64,000 nt of DNA from the NCBI RefSeq assembly GCF_012371325.1, contig NZ_JAAZQX010000002.1:62001-126000 (forward strand). The letters run 5' to 3'. This document shows positions 36,951 through 46,072 of the stretch, one piece after another; position 1 is the first letter of the stretch, and each line of letters begins with the position of its first letter. The stretch is from Acinetobacter sp. A2 (GTDB lineage Bacteria > Pseudomonadota > Gammaproteobacteria > Pseudomonadales > Moraxellaceae). The position numbers and the translations under genes were made by a program. The notes under the pieces are model-generated. The model was not told where the DNA came from. It worked only from the letters and a program-made list of their open reading frames with translations, and made no database searches.

Positions 36951-37463
36951 ATGTCATTTCAAAATTTAGAAGTTGTACACGTGGTGGCGATGGATCAACA
37001 GCGCTGCATTGGTCAGGGCAACCAATTGCCGTGGCATATTTCGGCAGACCTCAAACACTTCAAAGAAATCACCCAAGGTGGTGTGGTAGTTATGGGGCGT
37101 AAAACCTTGGAGTCGATGGGACGCACTCTACCTAAACGTGTTAATTGGGTGATCACCCGTGACCCAAACTGGGCTTTTGAAGGCACAAAAGTGGCAAACA
37201 GTATTGAAGATGCGTTGCAGCAAGCCGTTGCCGATGTGCAAGTCTCAGAAAAGCCAAATACGCTATTTATTATTGGCGGTGGTGAAATTTTTAGCCAAAC
37301 CATGCCAATCGCTGACCGCCTAGAACTGACTCATATTGAACTAGATGTCCAGGGTGATGCGTATTATCCGGCCATTCCAGCCGAGTTTAAAAAAGTAGCC
37401 TCTGAACAGCATGTCGATGAAAAATCAGGCATTGCCTTTGAGTTTGCCCGCTACCAAAAATAA
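36951..37463 (+). CDS. folA: Dihydrofolate reductase
   Basis: 170 residues from ATG at 36951; the upstream in-frame TTG would add ten residues not typical of the family. It reduces dihydrofolate to tetrahydrofolate with NADPH. Motifs: VVAMDQQRCIGQGNQLPWH, the catalytic Asp in SADLKHFKE, GRKTLESMG for NADPH binding, and FIIGGGEIF. It follows thyA by 84 bases on the same strand. Confidence 0.95.
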   Translation: MSFQNLEVVHVVAMDQQRCIGQGNQLPWHISADLKHFKEITQGGVVVMGRKTLESMGRTLPKRVNWVITRDPNWAFEGTKVANSIEDALQQAVADVQVSEKPNTLFIIGGGEIFSQTMPIADRLELTHIELDVQGDAYYPAIPAEFKKVASEQHVDEKSGIAFEFARYQK

Positions 37464-37532
37464 TGCTGACAGCCTTGGCAATCTTTGATTATGATGACTT
37501 AAACGGAATTTAACTTGTCTCAGGAATGGCGG

Positions 37533-38588
37533 ATGCTGCATTTCATCTTCAGTTTAGGTGTCATTCTTTCTTCTATTTGGCTGAGTATGGCCTTATGGAT
37601 TCATCAGCCTTTGGGTTGGCTGATGAGCCGTGTGCTGATTGGAACTTGGCTGGCCTTTACGCTCAGCATTTTGGGCATTTATATCACTCAACATTTGCTG
37701 AGCCGCAATCAAGATATTCTGGTTTATCTATTGGGTTTTGCTTTGGGGCTGTTCTGGTATTTTGGGATGGATGCTAAACAAGATCGTGACTGGAACCCTG
37801 AAGTCGCACGTATGCTGCGTTATGAACAAGTACAAGATCAGGTCACGCTGCACAATGTCCGTAATTTTGACTGGCATGCCGATGGCAGCTATACCGAACA
37901 CTGGGAAACCCGCCAATTTAATCTCAAACAGATTACTGGGGTGAATATCATCACTTCATATTGGATGGGGCCTAAAATTGCACACACCCTCGTCAGCTTC
38001 GACTTTTCAGATCAAGCGCCACTAACGTTTTCCATTGAAATTCGTAAAGAAAAACACGAAGAGTTTTCTGCAATTGGTGGCTTTTTCCGACAGTATGAAC
38101 TCAGTCTGGTCGCTGCCGATGAAAAAGATATTATCTATACCCGCAGTAATATTCGGGGTGAGCAAGTTTACTTTTTCCCTATTCAGATGAACCCTCAAGA
38201 AGCGCAGGCTTTGTTTCAGGAATATCTGCGTAAAGCCGATGCTTTAGCAGCTAAGCCACATTGGTACAATACTTTGACCAGTAATTGCACCACACTGTTG
38301 TTTGATATGATTCAGGCAGTATCCCAAAAGCGTTTCCCTGCCGATTACCGTCTGTTTGCTTCAGGCTATTTACCTAATTATCTGTACGACTTACAGGCAT
38401 TGGATCATCGCTGGGATATGCCTACTTGGTATCAACAGGCGCATATTAATCCACGTGTGGAAAACTTAAAAGATATCCACAGTCAGGACTTTTCCAGTCT
38501 GATTCGCCAAGGTGTACAGCTTGATGCTGTGCCAAAACAAACAACCACCTTTCACTACCCGACCTATCAAACCAAAGTAATGCCTTGA
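37533..38588 (+). CDS. DUF4105-domain membrane protein
   Basis: 351 residues from ATG at 37533, which has AGGA seven bases upstream; a TTG at 37515 is the other choice. Two or three N-terminal spans (~residues 3-75) anchor it in the inner membrane; the C-terminal part is the DUF4105 domain with NTLTSNCTTLLFDMI (~residues 245-259; conserved Asn-Cys-Thr) and FASGYLPNYLYDLQAL. The domain resembles a cysteine peptidase-like fold, but no activity is known. It follows folA and may be read from the same message. Confidence 0.82.
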   Translation: MLHFIFSLGVILSSIWLSMALWIHQPLGWLMSRVLIGTWLAFTLSILGIYITQHLLSRNQDILVYLLGFALGLFWYFGMDAKQDRDWNPEVARMLRYEQVQDQVTLHNVRNFDWHADGSYTEHWETRQFNLKQITGVNIITSYWMGPKIAHTLVSFDFSDQAPLTFSIEIRKEKHEEFSAIGGFFRQYELSLVAADEKDIIYTRSNIRGEQVYFFPIQMNPQEAQALFQEYLRKADALAAKPHWYNTLTSNCTTLLFDMIQAVSQKRFPADYRLFASGYLPNYLYDLQALDHRWDMPTWYQQAHINPRVENLKDIHSQDFSSLIRQGVQLDAVPKQTTTFHYPTYQTKVMP

Positions 38589-38742
38589 CCTATTTTGCTC
38601 ATTTGGTTCTGCTAACATCAGCACAACCATAAAAATGCAAAGTATCCTCAACAAAATTGCAGCAAAGCTACAAATTCAACTAGAGCAATCATGCATAATT
38701 TGTTTAGATAGCAACAATTTCCTAAAAATAAGTGAGCATCCC

Positions 38743-39207
38743 ATGTTCAAAAAATCTTTTGGTATCGCAATATTTGCTTCAGTCATGCTCTTCTCTGGAT
38801 GTGAAAATATGCCAACCCAAACCAGCGCCAGCCAAATCACGGCAATCAATCAGGCCAACTTAGCTCAGCGCACTTGGACTGCAACACAATTGGGCAATAC
38901 CATGCTCAGCAGCACAGCAACTCAGAATTTACCACAGTTACAATTTGATGCAGCAACACAAAGCGTTACGGGTTCAGATAGCTGTAATCGTTTAAGTGGT
39001 AGCTATGTCGCAGGACGTGACACCTTACAACTCGGTCAGTTGGCAACTACACGAATGGCTTGTTTAAACAACAATAATCTGGATCAAAAATTCCATGAAG
39101 CGCTAAATAAAGTGACACATTATCAGGTTTATGGCAAAACCCTGAAATTGCTAGACCGTCATGGAAATTTACTGATTCAGTTTGCCACAGCAACTGCTGC
39201 CCGTTAA
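38743..39207 (+). CDS. META/HslJ-domain lipoprotein
   Basis: 154 residues from ATG at 38743; the open frame starts earlier, but MFKKSFGIAIFASVMLFSGC is a clean lipoprotein signal peptide (Cys20). The mature part has the META/HslJ pattern: RTWTATQLGNT, QLQFDAATQSVTGSDSCNRLSGSY and TTRMACLN. In E. coli HslJ the domain is linked to heat shock and novobiocin resistance; here the function is open. It lies 66 bases before msrA. Confidence 0.85.
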   Translation: MFKKSFGIAIFASVMLFSGCENMPTQTSASQITAINQANLAQRTWTATQLGNTMLSSTATQNLPQLQFDAATQSVTGSDSCNRLSGSYVAGRDTLQLGQLATTRMACLNNNNLDQKFHEALNKVTHYQVYGKTLKLLDRHGNLLIQFATATAAR

Positions 39208-39273
39208 GGCTTAAGCCCGTTGATAAATCAACGGGTTTCACACGATTCATTCATAAAATATAAGGACAAAATC

Positions 39274-39795
39274 ATGCAAAAAGCATTGTTTGGTGGCGGA
39301 TGTTTCTGGTGTGTCGAAGCCGTATTTTTACAACTGCAAGGCGTAGAAAAAGTCACCAGTGGCTATGCGGGTGGACACACCTTAAACCCAAGCTATGAAG
39401 ATATTTGCCGTGGCGACAGCGGACATGCCGAAGTCATTTTGATTGATTTTGATGAACAGCAGATCAGCTATTCACAATTACTGGACGTATTTTTTGCGAC
39501 ACACGACCCAACCACATTAAACCGTCAAGGGAATGATGTCGGCACGCAATACCGCTCTGTAATTTACTATTTAGATGCAGCGCAGCAACAGGCGGCAGCC
39601 GACATGATTGCAGCTTTGCAAGCAGAAGGTTTAAATGTTGTGACAGAACTCAGTGCAGCACCTATGTTCTACCCTGCAGAAGATTATCATCAGAATTTTT
39701 TTGCTAAAAACCCGAATCAGGGCTACTGTAATTTTTCAATTCCACCCAAACTGAATAAATTACACAGTAAATTTCAGCATTTACTCAGAAAATAA
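39274..39795 (+). CDS. msrA: Peptide-methionine (S)-S-oxide reductase MsrA
   Basis: 173 residues from ATG at 39274, preceded by AAGGA; upstream in-frame codons lack a ribosome site. It repairs methionine sulfoxide. The active-site motif is [12 protein letters not shown] with the catalytic first Cys; [42 protein letters not shown] and the end region with [13 protein letters not shown] match the family. The second Cys near the C-terminus (YCNF) probably serves as the resolving cysteine. Confidence 0.95.
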   Translation: MQKALFGGGCFWCVEAVFLQLQGVEKVTSGYAGGHTLNPSYEDICRGDSGHAEVILIDFDEQQISYSQLLDVFFATHDPTTLNRQGNDVGTQYRSVIYYLDAAQQQAAADMIAALQAEGLNVVTELSAAPMFYPAEDYHQNFFAKNPNQGYCNFSIPPKLNKLHSKFQHLLRK

Positions 39796-39873
39796 AAGTC
39801 AGATTTAATCAGATTTAAATAGTTCTACACGGTGATGGTCATTGCTCAAGCCATCACCGCTATAGCGTACACT

Positions 39874-40512
39874 TTATTTCACAAAAGTCGTCCAGACAAA
39901 TGCCTGCGTTTGCCCCTCTAAGCTCATCTTTAACTGATCACCCGACTGTAATGCCGCCACTCCCGCAGGTGTGCCTGTCATCACCACATCTCCAGGCTCC
40001 AAACTAAACACTTGGCTAATATCGGCCAACAACGTAGCAATATCAAAAATCAATAAACTTGTGTTGCCTTGCTGACGTAACTCATCATTAATGTCTAAAC
40101 GATAATGCACGTTTTTCCAGTCCTGAATTTCTGATACATCCACCCAATCTGCCAACACACAAGAACCATCAAAGGCTTTAGCACGTTCCCATGGCTGCCC
40201 TTTTTTCTTAAGTTCATCCTGCAATTCACGCAAGGTTAAATCCAAGCCCAAAGTCACTGCACTTACAGCATCCAATACTTTGGCAGGATCTGTGTCTGCA
40301 TTTAATGGCTGATCAATACGTAAACTCAGTTCACACTCATAATGGCAATTGCCCCAGACTTTATTCCAAGAAATACCATCATTTAAACTGCGTAAGCTGC
40401 TTGGTGGCTTAATAAATAACACAGGACGATCAGGTACAGCATTACCTAATTCTTTGGCATGGTCTGCATAACTGCGACCGACACAGACAATTTTAGATGG
40501 ACGTGTACTCAT
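39874..40512 (-). CDS. Fumarylacetoacetate hydrolase (FAH) family protein
   Basis: 212 residues from ATG at 40512, with GAGG six bases upstream. It has the FAH fold: KIVCVGRSYADHAKELGN, PVLFIKPPSSL, the metal ligands in YECELSLRID (family HxEhEL), LGLDLTLRELQDELKKKGQPWE, KAFDGSCVLADWV and VMTGTPAGV. Relatives split acylpyruvates or decarboxylate oxaloacetate in the cytoplasm. The exact substrate is uncertain. It precedes no obvious pathway partner; the YcxB-like gene upstream reads the same way. Confidence 0.85.
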   Translation of the reverse strand: MSTRPSKIVCVGRSYADHAKELGNAVPDRPVLFIKPPSSLRSLNDGISWNKVWGNCHYECELSLRIDQPLNADTDPAKVLDAVSAVTLGLDLTLRELQDELKKKGQPWERAKAFDGSCVLADWVDVSEIQDWKNVHYRLDINDELRQQGNTSLLIFDIATLLADISQVFSLEPGDVVMTGTPAGVAALQSGDQLKMSLEGQTQAFVWTTFVK

Positions 40513-40550
40513 GGTCATCCTCTGATATTTACAAATAGGAAAAATTAAAA

Positions 40551-41048
40551 TTACTTTTTAAAGGTGTTTTCAAACAAAGTTTGCTCTGCGGCCTGATTAA
40601 ATGCACGTTTCGGTACAATCACCACAGTACGATTTTTTAATTCCAACATATAGGTCAATTTGCCTACAGCAAAATTTTGCACTTCGTTATAATGAAATAC
40701 TTGTTTACGGCCATTGGCATACAGCTCGGCATAGTCCTGAAATAAATCAATACCTTGCTCGCTTTTTCCAAATTGGTATTTCACAAACTGACGCTTAAAC
40801 ATCATCGGTAAAAACCAGTAGCGCATTAAAACTTGCAACAGCAAAAAGAAAGCACCGAGTGCAATGTAGTAACGACCTACACCATCTAAACCTAAATAAA
40901 AGCCCCACGCGATAATTGCCACACTAATGAATGGGGTAATAAATCGGGTAAATTGTTTTTTACCAAAAGTGGCAAGTGCAAACCCATCTTGAGATTCTTC
41001 TAAAGTCAGAAAATAACGGGTCGATAAAGTTGGTGCTGACTCAGTCAT
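40551..41048 (-). CDS. YcxB-like membrane protein
   Basis: 165 residues with two membrane spans (~residues 37-55 and ~60-77). The C-terminal part shows the YcxB-like pattern: LYANGRKQVFHYNEV, a short strand YMLELKNRTVVIVPKRAF and a final helix. No catalytic residues are known for the family. It is followed 38 bases later by the FAH-family gene, so they may share a transcript. Confidence 0.72.
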   Translation of the reverse strand: MTESAPTLSTRYFLTLEESQDGFALATFGKKQFTRFITPFISVAIIAWGFYLGLDGVGRYYIALGAFFLLLQVLMRYWFLPMMFKRQFVKYQFGKSEQGIDLFQDYAELYANGRKQVFHYNEVQNFAVGKLTYMLELKNRTVVIVPKRAFNQAAEQTLFENTFKK

Positions 41049-41204
41049 AGCATCACATTAAAAATAAAATCTTGCCCAATACTATACCAAAATATCGCCC
41101 ACCTTATGACCTGTCACATCAATTACATAACTTTGCTTTGGAAATGGGTGTATTTGGTTTTAAATAAACAGCAATTAAAACAAAAATACGCAACAGGATG
41201 TTGA

Positions 41205-42503
41205 ATGAAAAAATTAAAGCAATGTATGCTCATTGGCGTACTTTTAGGAACATCTGCTACAGCACTGGCCAAGATTATTCCCTGGAATGCCGAAGTTCCA
41301 AGTAGTCTCAGTGCATATTCAGGCAATGCTCAGCAACTGGCGGAGCTGACTGGTGAGCGGATTCTGATTTATGCCCATCCCACACGTCACACCCAACTCC
41401 CTACTTTAAACAATAATGCGGCCAGCAAGGCCAAATATTACAGTGCTGCTGTCGTGCTACCTGTAGCTGAAGCGCAAGTCGAAAAATTATTGCAACATTA
41501 TCCCAGTTATCTGGGGTTATTTCCGACATTAAAATCAGCCAAGGTACTGGAGCAACAAGGTTCGATCCAGCAGGTTAAATATCAAATTCATATCCCAACC
41601 CCAATTCCAGTCCTGAATTTTAAAGAAACCTTGGTAATGCAGCATCACCAAGCTAACAACAGTATCAGCAGCTTGATTATTGATGCGCCGATTCCTTATG
41701 GTGCTGGAAAGTTGGAATGGTTTGCGCTAGGCCCAGATAAAACGCTGGTGACAGTCACGCAATGGGGTGACCTGAATCAACCTAAAGGCTTTTTATTCAG
41801 CAAAATTCTGAATGCATTACCTGAAGCAAAACTTGGCATTCCTCCGAGCACCAATGCCTTTCTGCTAGAAGCACTGCAACAACGTTTTAAAAATAAACAT
41901 GCTACAGCACTGGCAACCCAAGTTCCGCAGCTAAAATTCAATGCTCAACAGCTACAGAAAATTGCTCAACTCAGTCAAAAATCGGGGCAGCCTGTCAGCT
42001 TTCTATTGCCGAATCATCAAGTAAAAGATGGAGCAGCGTCAGAGAATTTAAGATTCAGCAGTACCTATCAATATTTTCCAAATCCAGTTGAAAAGTTGCA
42101 ACCGTGGTTAATGGCTGAAGCGACCCAGCAACTTTTTCCTCGGCAAATCAAAAAAGTCGAACTTCATCCTGTTAATCCCCAAAACATAGATGCCAACTAT
42201 AAAGTCTCGGTAGGTTTAGGGGTCATTCAAATTCCGTTTAATTTCAAAATGCGTTTTTACCAACCTGATGCGCTGCAAAACCACTTCAGTGCCAATGGCG
42301 GTGACTTAAAGTTAGTAAAAGGTAGCATGCGCTTACTCCCCCAGTCAGATGGCACCTTATTTCATATTACCAGCAGTATGAAGATTCATGATCAGGCACC
42401 GTTTTTATTACGCGCCATGCGCAGTATGCCCTATCATGACGTTTTACCCGCATTAGGTGGCAATACCGTATATGCTTTGAAAGTACAGCAAAAATTAAGA
42501 TAA
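41205..42503 (+). CDS. Exported protein with two START/SRPBCC-like repeats
   Basis: 432 residues with a Sec signal peptide (cleavage after ALA, ~residue 23). The two halves resemble each other: AEAQVEKLLQHYPSYLGLFP (~residues 89-108) then a strand pair IPTPIPVLNFKETLVM, against PVEKLQPWLMAEATQQLFP (~residues 291-309) then IQIPFNFKMRFY. This suggests an internal duplication of a small beta-grip domain that could hold a lipid-like ligand. The function is unknown. It is a single gene with a bidirectional terminator shared with the tRNA operon. Confidence 0.65.
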   Translation: MKKLKQCMLIGVLLGTSATALAKIIPWNAEVPSSLSAYSGNAQQLAELTGERILIYAHPTRHTQLPTLNNNAASKAKYYSAAVVLPVAEAQVEKLLQHYPSYLGLFPTLKSAKVLEQQGSIQQVKYQIHIPTPIPVLNFKETLVMQHHQANNSISSLIIDAPIPYGAGKLEWFALGPDKTLVTVTQWGDLNQPKGFLFSKILNALPEAKLGIPPSTNAFLLEALQQRFKNKHATALATQVPQLKFNAQQLQKIAQLSQKSGQPVSFLLPNHQVKDGAASENLRFSSTYQYFPNPVEKLQPWLMAEATQQLFPRQIKKVELHPVNPQNIDANYKVSVGLGVIQIPFNFKMRFYQPDALQNHFSANGGDLKLVKGSMRLLPQSDGTLFHITSSMKIHDQAPFLLRAMRSMPYHDVLPALGGNTVYALKVQQKLR

Positions 42504-42555
42504 TAAGTAAACAGAAAGATTCATTTTTATAGAAAAGTTTAAAAATTTCAGACAC

Positions 42556-42586
42556 AAAAAAACCGCATCAAAAGTGCGGTTTTTTA
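42556..42586. terminator. Bidirectional terminator between the exported protein gene and tRNA-Arg 1
   Basis: Stem AAAAACCGCA/TGCGGTTTTT with a seven-base loop, flanked by A and T runs. It serves the plus-strand gene ending at 42503 and the minus-strand tRNA. Confidence 0.88.
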
Positions 42587-42594
42587 TTTCAAGT

Positions 42595-42671
42595 TGGTGC
42601 GCTCAGAGAGATTCGAACTCCCGACCCCTTAGTTCGTAGCCAAGTGCTCTATCCAGCTGAGCTATGAGCGC
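42595..42671 (-). tRNA. tRNA-Arg (anticodon ACG), copy 1
   Basis: 77 bases on the minus strand with encoded CCA. Acceptor stem GCGCTCA/TGAGCGC is complete, the anticodon loop is CTACGAA (anticodon ACG) and the T-loop is GTTCGAATC. It has its own promoter at 42690-42717 and a terminator right after the gene. Confidence 0.97.
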
Positions 42672-42689
42672 GACGACTTGATGGGGTGC

Positions 42690-42717
42690 ATTATACGTAT
42701 TTTTTTCTGGCTGTTAA
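42690..42717 (-). promoter_or_regulatory. Promoter for tRNA-Arg copy 1
   Basis: Minus strand TTAACA (42717-42712), 16 bases, TATAAT (42695-42690), about 18 bases before the mature 5' end. Confidence 0.6.
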
Positions 42718-42849
42718 GTATTAATTCATCATTTTGCAATCAAATGCACAGATATTGGACGAATCAAAAGAATTATACCGTAAAACAACTATTGTACTGG
42801 CTTGGCTTCGGGTAAATGCATATACCAATATTCACCAAATTTCAGGCAC

Positions 42850-42872
42850 AAAAAAACCGCAATAAAGCGGTT
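42850..42872 (-). terminator. Terminator after tRNA-Arg copy 2
   Basis: AACCGC/GCGGTT stem, six-base loop and seven T on the minus strand. The flanking sequence resembles that around the copy 1 terminator, so gene and terminator were probably duplicated together. Confidence 0.8.
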
Positions 42873-42884
42873 GATTGTTCAAGT

Positions 42885-42961
42885 TGGTGCGCTCAGAGAG
42901 ATTCGAACTCCCGACCCCTTAGTTCGTAGCCAAGTGCTCTATCCAGCTGAGCTATGAGCGC
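42885..42961 (-). tRNA. tRNA-Arg (anticodon ACG), copy 2
   Basis: 77 bases, identical to copies 1 and 3 over the mature tRNA, with encoded CCA. It is probably cotranscribed with copy 3 and the serine tRNA, as no promoter is obvious in the 47-base gap upstream. Confidence 0.97.
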
Positions 42962-43008
42962 ATTACTTGTGTGCCATAAGGCGATGCGTTACTTTTCGGT
43001 TTACTTAT

Positions 43009-43085
43009 TGGTGCGCTCAGAGAGATTCGAACTCCCGACCCCTTAGTTCGTAGCCAAGTGCTCTATCCAGCTGAGCTATGAGCGC
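43009..43085 (-). tRNA. tRNA-Arg (anticodon ACG), copy 3
   Basis: 77 bases with encoded CCA, same sequence as the two other copies. It lies 15 bases after the serine tRNA on the minus strand. Confidence 0.97.
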
Positions 43086-43100
43086 GACATAAGTAAAGCG

Positions 43101-43190
43101 TGGCGGTGAGAGAGGGATTCGAACCCTCGATACAGTTGCCCGTATGCGTCCTTAGCAGGGACGTGGTTTCAGCCACTCACCCATCTCACC
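43101..43190 (-). tRNA. tRNA-Ser (anticodon GCT)
   Basis: 90 bases, with the long variable arm of a class II tRNA. Acceptor GGTGAGA/TCTCACC, discriminator G, encoded CCA, anticodon loop CTGCTAA giving GCT. It is the first gene behind the promoter at 43204-43232. Confidence 0.96.
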
Positions 43191-43203
43191 GTAACGTGCC
43201 GCC

Positions 43204-43232
43204 ATAATACAAATTAAGTGCTAGTACTGCAA
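43204..43232 (-). promoter_or_regulatory. Promoter of the tRNA-Ser/tRNA-Arg operon
   Basis: Minus strand TTGCAG (43232-43227), exactly 17 bases, TATTAT (43209-43204), followed by the G+C-rich GGCGGC. The GC-rich discriminator is typical of stable-RNA promoters under stringent control. Confidence 0.72.
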
Positions 43233-43454
43233 GCTTAGACACCACAATTTTTGCATATTTTTGCTCAATTAAATATTTTTTAAACAATTTTCATGCTTCA
43301 ATGCAAGAATTCAGCGTGATCTTTTGACATTGCATACATAAAAATCTGAAACATCGTAAAATAACGACAGAAAACACATTATTGCAATCATTTACGTGCA
43401 GTCTTCACGTACATGACTTATGCTAAACCTATCTTCTGACATGAAGTTTATTAC

Positions 43455-45878
43455 ATGATGAAAAATTGGGTCGATCCTGAAGCGAAAGCTGAAGCCGAAC
43501 GTTACGAAAATCCTATTCCAAGCCGTACCTTAATCTTAGAAACCATTGAAACACTGCAAGCGGCACAGTCACATGCAGACTTGGTCGAGCATTTTGCCAT
43601 TGCAGATCAAAAAAGTATTGATGCGTTAAGCCATCGTTTAATTGCCATGGTGCGTGATGGTCAGCTCATGAAAGATGGATTTAAGTTCCAGCTGGCTGCA
43701 GAACAACCGACCCATGACGCCACGGTTTACATCAACAGTAAAGGTTTAGGCTCTGCCAATATTTCAGGCCATGATGATATTTTGCTGCCTGAACGTGAAC
43801 TGCGTTTAGTGTTTAATGGCGATCAGGTTAAAGTCCGCCAGACTTCAGTGGATCGTAAAGGCAAAGCATGGGGCTTTATTACTGAAGTCACCCAGCGTCG
43901 CGTCAAACAAATCATTGGTAAATTGTCAGAATACGATGGTGAATATTTTATTCAGCCTGCCCAGCCGAATAGCCATCAACCCATTACCTTAGAAAAAGAA
44001 CTGATTGAACATGCCCAAGTCAAACTGGGCGACTCTGTACGCATTGCAATTGACGACTATCCAACTCGTGAAGAGTTTGCGACTGGTCATATTGTTCAGT
44101 CCATGGCAGATAAAGCAGATACCGAAATTATTATTCCACAAACCATTTTGGAATTTGGTCTACCGTATGAATTTCCTGAAGCCGTGATTCAGGAAGCTGA
44201 AAGTTTTCAGGAGCCTACGGCGCAAGACCGTGAAGGGCGTATCGACTTACGTGATTTAGCCTTAGTTACCATTGATGGTGAAGATGCGCGTGACTTTGAC
44301 GATGCTGTCTATGCCGAAAAACGCCCAGGCGGGGGTTACCGTGTCGTGGTTGCCATTGCCGATGTCAGCCATTATGTACGTCCTGGCAAACCGCTAGATG
44401 ATGAAGCGCAGGAACGTGGTACTTCGGTGTATTTCCCACACTTTGTATTGCCAATGCTGCCTGAAGCACTTTCTAATGGTTTATGCTCTCTGAACCCGCA
44501 TGTAGACCGTTTATGTATGGTCTGTGACTTAAAACTGTCACGTGCAGGTCGTGTTACAGGGTTTGAGTTTTATCCATCGGTCATGCATTCCAAAGCACGT
44601 TTAACCTATACCCAAGTGGCTCAATATTTTGAGGGTGACAGTGCTGCCATTCCAGAAGATCGTGAAGTACGTAAATCACTGAATACCCTGTTCCAGTTGT
44701 ATCAGGTGCTGAAAGGTTTACGTGCTGAACGTCATGCCATGGAATTTGAAACCGTTGAAACCTACATGACCTTTGATGAGTTGGGTGGAATTAACGAAAT
44801 TTTGCCACGCACCCGTAACGATGCGCATAAACTGATTGAAGAATGTATGTTGCTGGCCAACGTCGCAGCAGCAGAATACGCACTAAAACACGATGTGCCA
44901 ATGCTGTACCGTGTGCATGAACCACCAGAGTTTTCACGTATTCAAAAAGTCCGTGATTTTGTCAAACTGCTTGGCTTGCATTTCCCAGAACAGCCAACGC
45001 AGGCCGACTATCAAGCTGTGATTGAAGCCACCAAAGACCGTATTGATGCCCCTAGTATTCATGCAGTGTTATTACGCTCCATGATGCAGGCCTATTATGG
45101 TGCCAATAATGCAGGACACTATGGCTTGGCTTATGATGCCTACACGCATTTCACCTCGCCAATTCGCCGCTACCCTGACCTGTTATTACACCGTGCCATT
45201 AAAGCGCATTTAAAACAAAAGCCATCTCCACTGTCTGGTGCAGCTTTAGATGATGCAGGCGAACACTATTCTGCAACCGAACGTCGTGCCGACGAAGCCT
45301 CACGCTCAGTCACCACATGGCTAAAATGTCACTATATGCAGCAGCATTTAGGTGAAGAGTTTGTAGGAGTCATTTCTGCAGTAGCTGAGTTTGGTCTGTT
45401 TGTAACGCTTAAAGACCTTTATGTAGATGGCATGATTCACGTTAGCCAATTGGGCGATGACTTCTTTGTCTTTGACCAAGCCAGCCAAAGTCTGATTGGA
45501 CAAGCACGAGGTCAAAGCTTTAGCTTGGGCGATGAAGTCAAAATTAAAGTCGCAGCAGTCAATTTAGAAGACCGTAAAATTGATTTTGAATTGATGCAGC
45601 AGCTTACCCATGCAGGCCGTGCAGTTCGTATGCGTGCACCACGTGTAGCAAAGCCAATCAGCCGTGAAGCCACTGAACAAGTCTTTTCTGAACGTCCAAG
45701 CAAAGCGACTTTAAGTGAAAACGGTGAACAACCTGTACCAAAGAAAAAAGCCAAGAGCAAACCTAGCTCATACAGTAAAAAATCTTCGGCCAAGTCTGAA
45801 AGCAAGCCTAAAGACAAAGTGAAGAAAAAGACCAAAGTCAAAAAGAAAAAAGCCAATGCCAAGTCTAAATTAGATTAG
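43455..45878 (+). CDS. rnr: Ribonuclease R
   Basis: 807 residues. A 3'-5' exoribonuclease that degrades structured RNA and acts in RNA quality control. Order: N-terminal winged helix (~residues 20-80), cold-shock-like domains, the RNB catalytic domain with DGEDARDFDDAVYAE (metal-binding Asp cluster, ~276-290) and HFTSPIRRYPDLLLHRAI, an S1 domain (GVISAVAEFGLFVTLKDLYVDG) and a long lysine-rich tail (~740-807). The start is one of two adjacent ATGs. Confidence 0.96.
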   Translation: MMKNWVDPEAKAEAERYENPIPSRTLILETIETLQAAQSHADLVEHFAIADQKSIDALSHRLIAMVRDGQLMKDGFKFQLAAEQPTHDATVYINSKGLGSANISGHDDILLPERELRLVFNGDQVKVRQTSVDRKGKAWGFITEVTQRRVKQIIGKLSEYDGEYFIQPAQPNSHQPITLEKELIEHAQVKLGDSVRIAIDDYPTREEFATGHIVQSMADKADTEIIIPQTILEFGLPYEFPEAVIQEAESFQEPTAQDREGRIDLRDLALVTIDGEDARDFDDAVYAEKRPGGGYRVVVAIADVSHYVRPGKPLDDEAQERGTSVYFPHFVLPMLPEALSNGLCSLNPHVDRLCMVCDLKLSRAGRVTGFEFYPSVMHSKARLTYTQVAQYFEGDSAAIPEDREVRKSLNTLFQLYQVLKGLRAERHAMEFETVETYMTFDELGGINEILPRTRNDAHKLIEECMLLANVAAAEYALKHDVPMLYRVHEPPEFSRIQKVRDFVKLLGLHFPEQPTQADYQAVIEATKDRIDAPSIHAVLLRSMMQAYYGANNAGHYGLAYDAYTHFTSPIRRYPDLLLHRAIKAHLKQKPSPLSGAALDDAGEHYSATERRADEASRSVTTWLKCHYMQQHLGEEFVGVISAVAEFGLFVTLKDLYVDGMIHVSQLGDDFFVFDQASQSLIGQARGQSFSLGDEVKIKVAAVNLEDRKIDFELMQQLTHAGRAVRMRAPRVAKPISREATEQVFSERPSKATLSENGEQPVPKKKAKSKPSSYSKKSSAKSESKPKDKVKKKTKVKKKKANAKSKLD

Positions 45879-45903
45879 CGTGTACTGTTTTCTTGAAACT
45901 TCA

Positions 45904-45930
45904 AAAAGAGCTACGGCTCTTTTTGTTTTT
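45904..45930 (+). terminator. Terminator after rnr
   Basis: AAAAAGAGC/GCTCTTTTT stem with a small loop and further T, about 25 bases after the stop. Confidence 0.85.
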
Positions 45931-46072
45931 TCAGCGGCTCAGAACAGCTTAACTACATTATTGTGCCTGATTCATCAGTCTAAGCGGCTAAATCTGTGTG
46001 CACACCTTGATTTCAGCCCTCAAAAGCCCTACATCTATAAATAATGAACGAAATGAATATGGCATTTAAAAT

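Noticed and set aside
39830..39859. Inverted repeat CGGTGATGG/CCATCACCG between msrA and the FAH gene as a terminator
   Set aside because: There is no T-run on either strand and the loop is 12 bases; it could still form a hairpin but I cannot assign a role.
42595..43085. Repeated ~77-base units as a CRISPR-like or mobile repeat
   Set aside because: They fold as complete tRNA-Arg genes; spacers differ in length and carry terminators and promoters.
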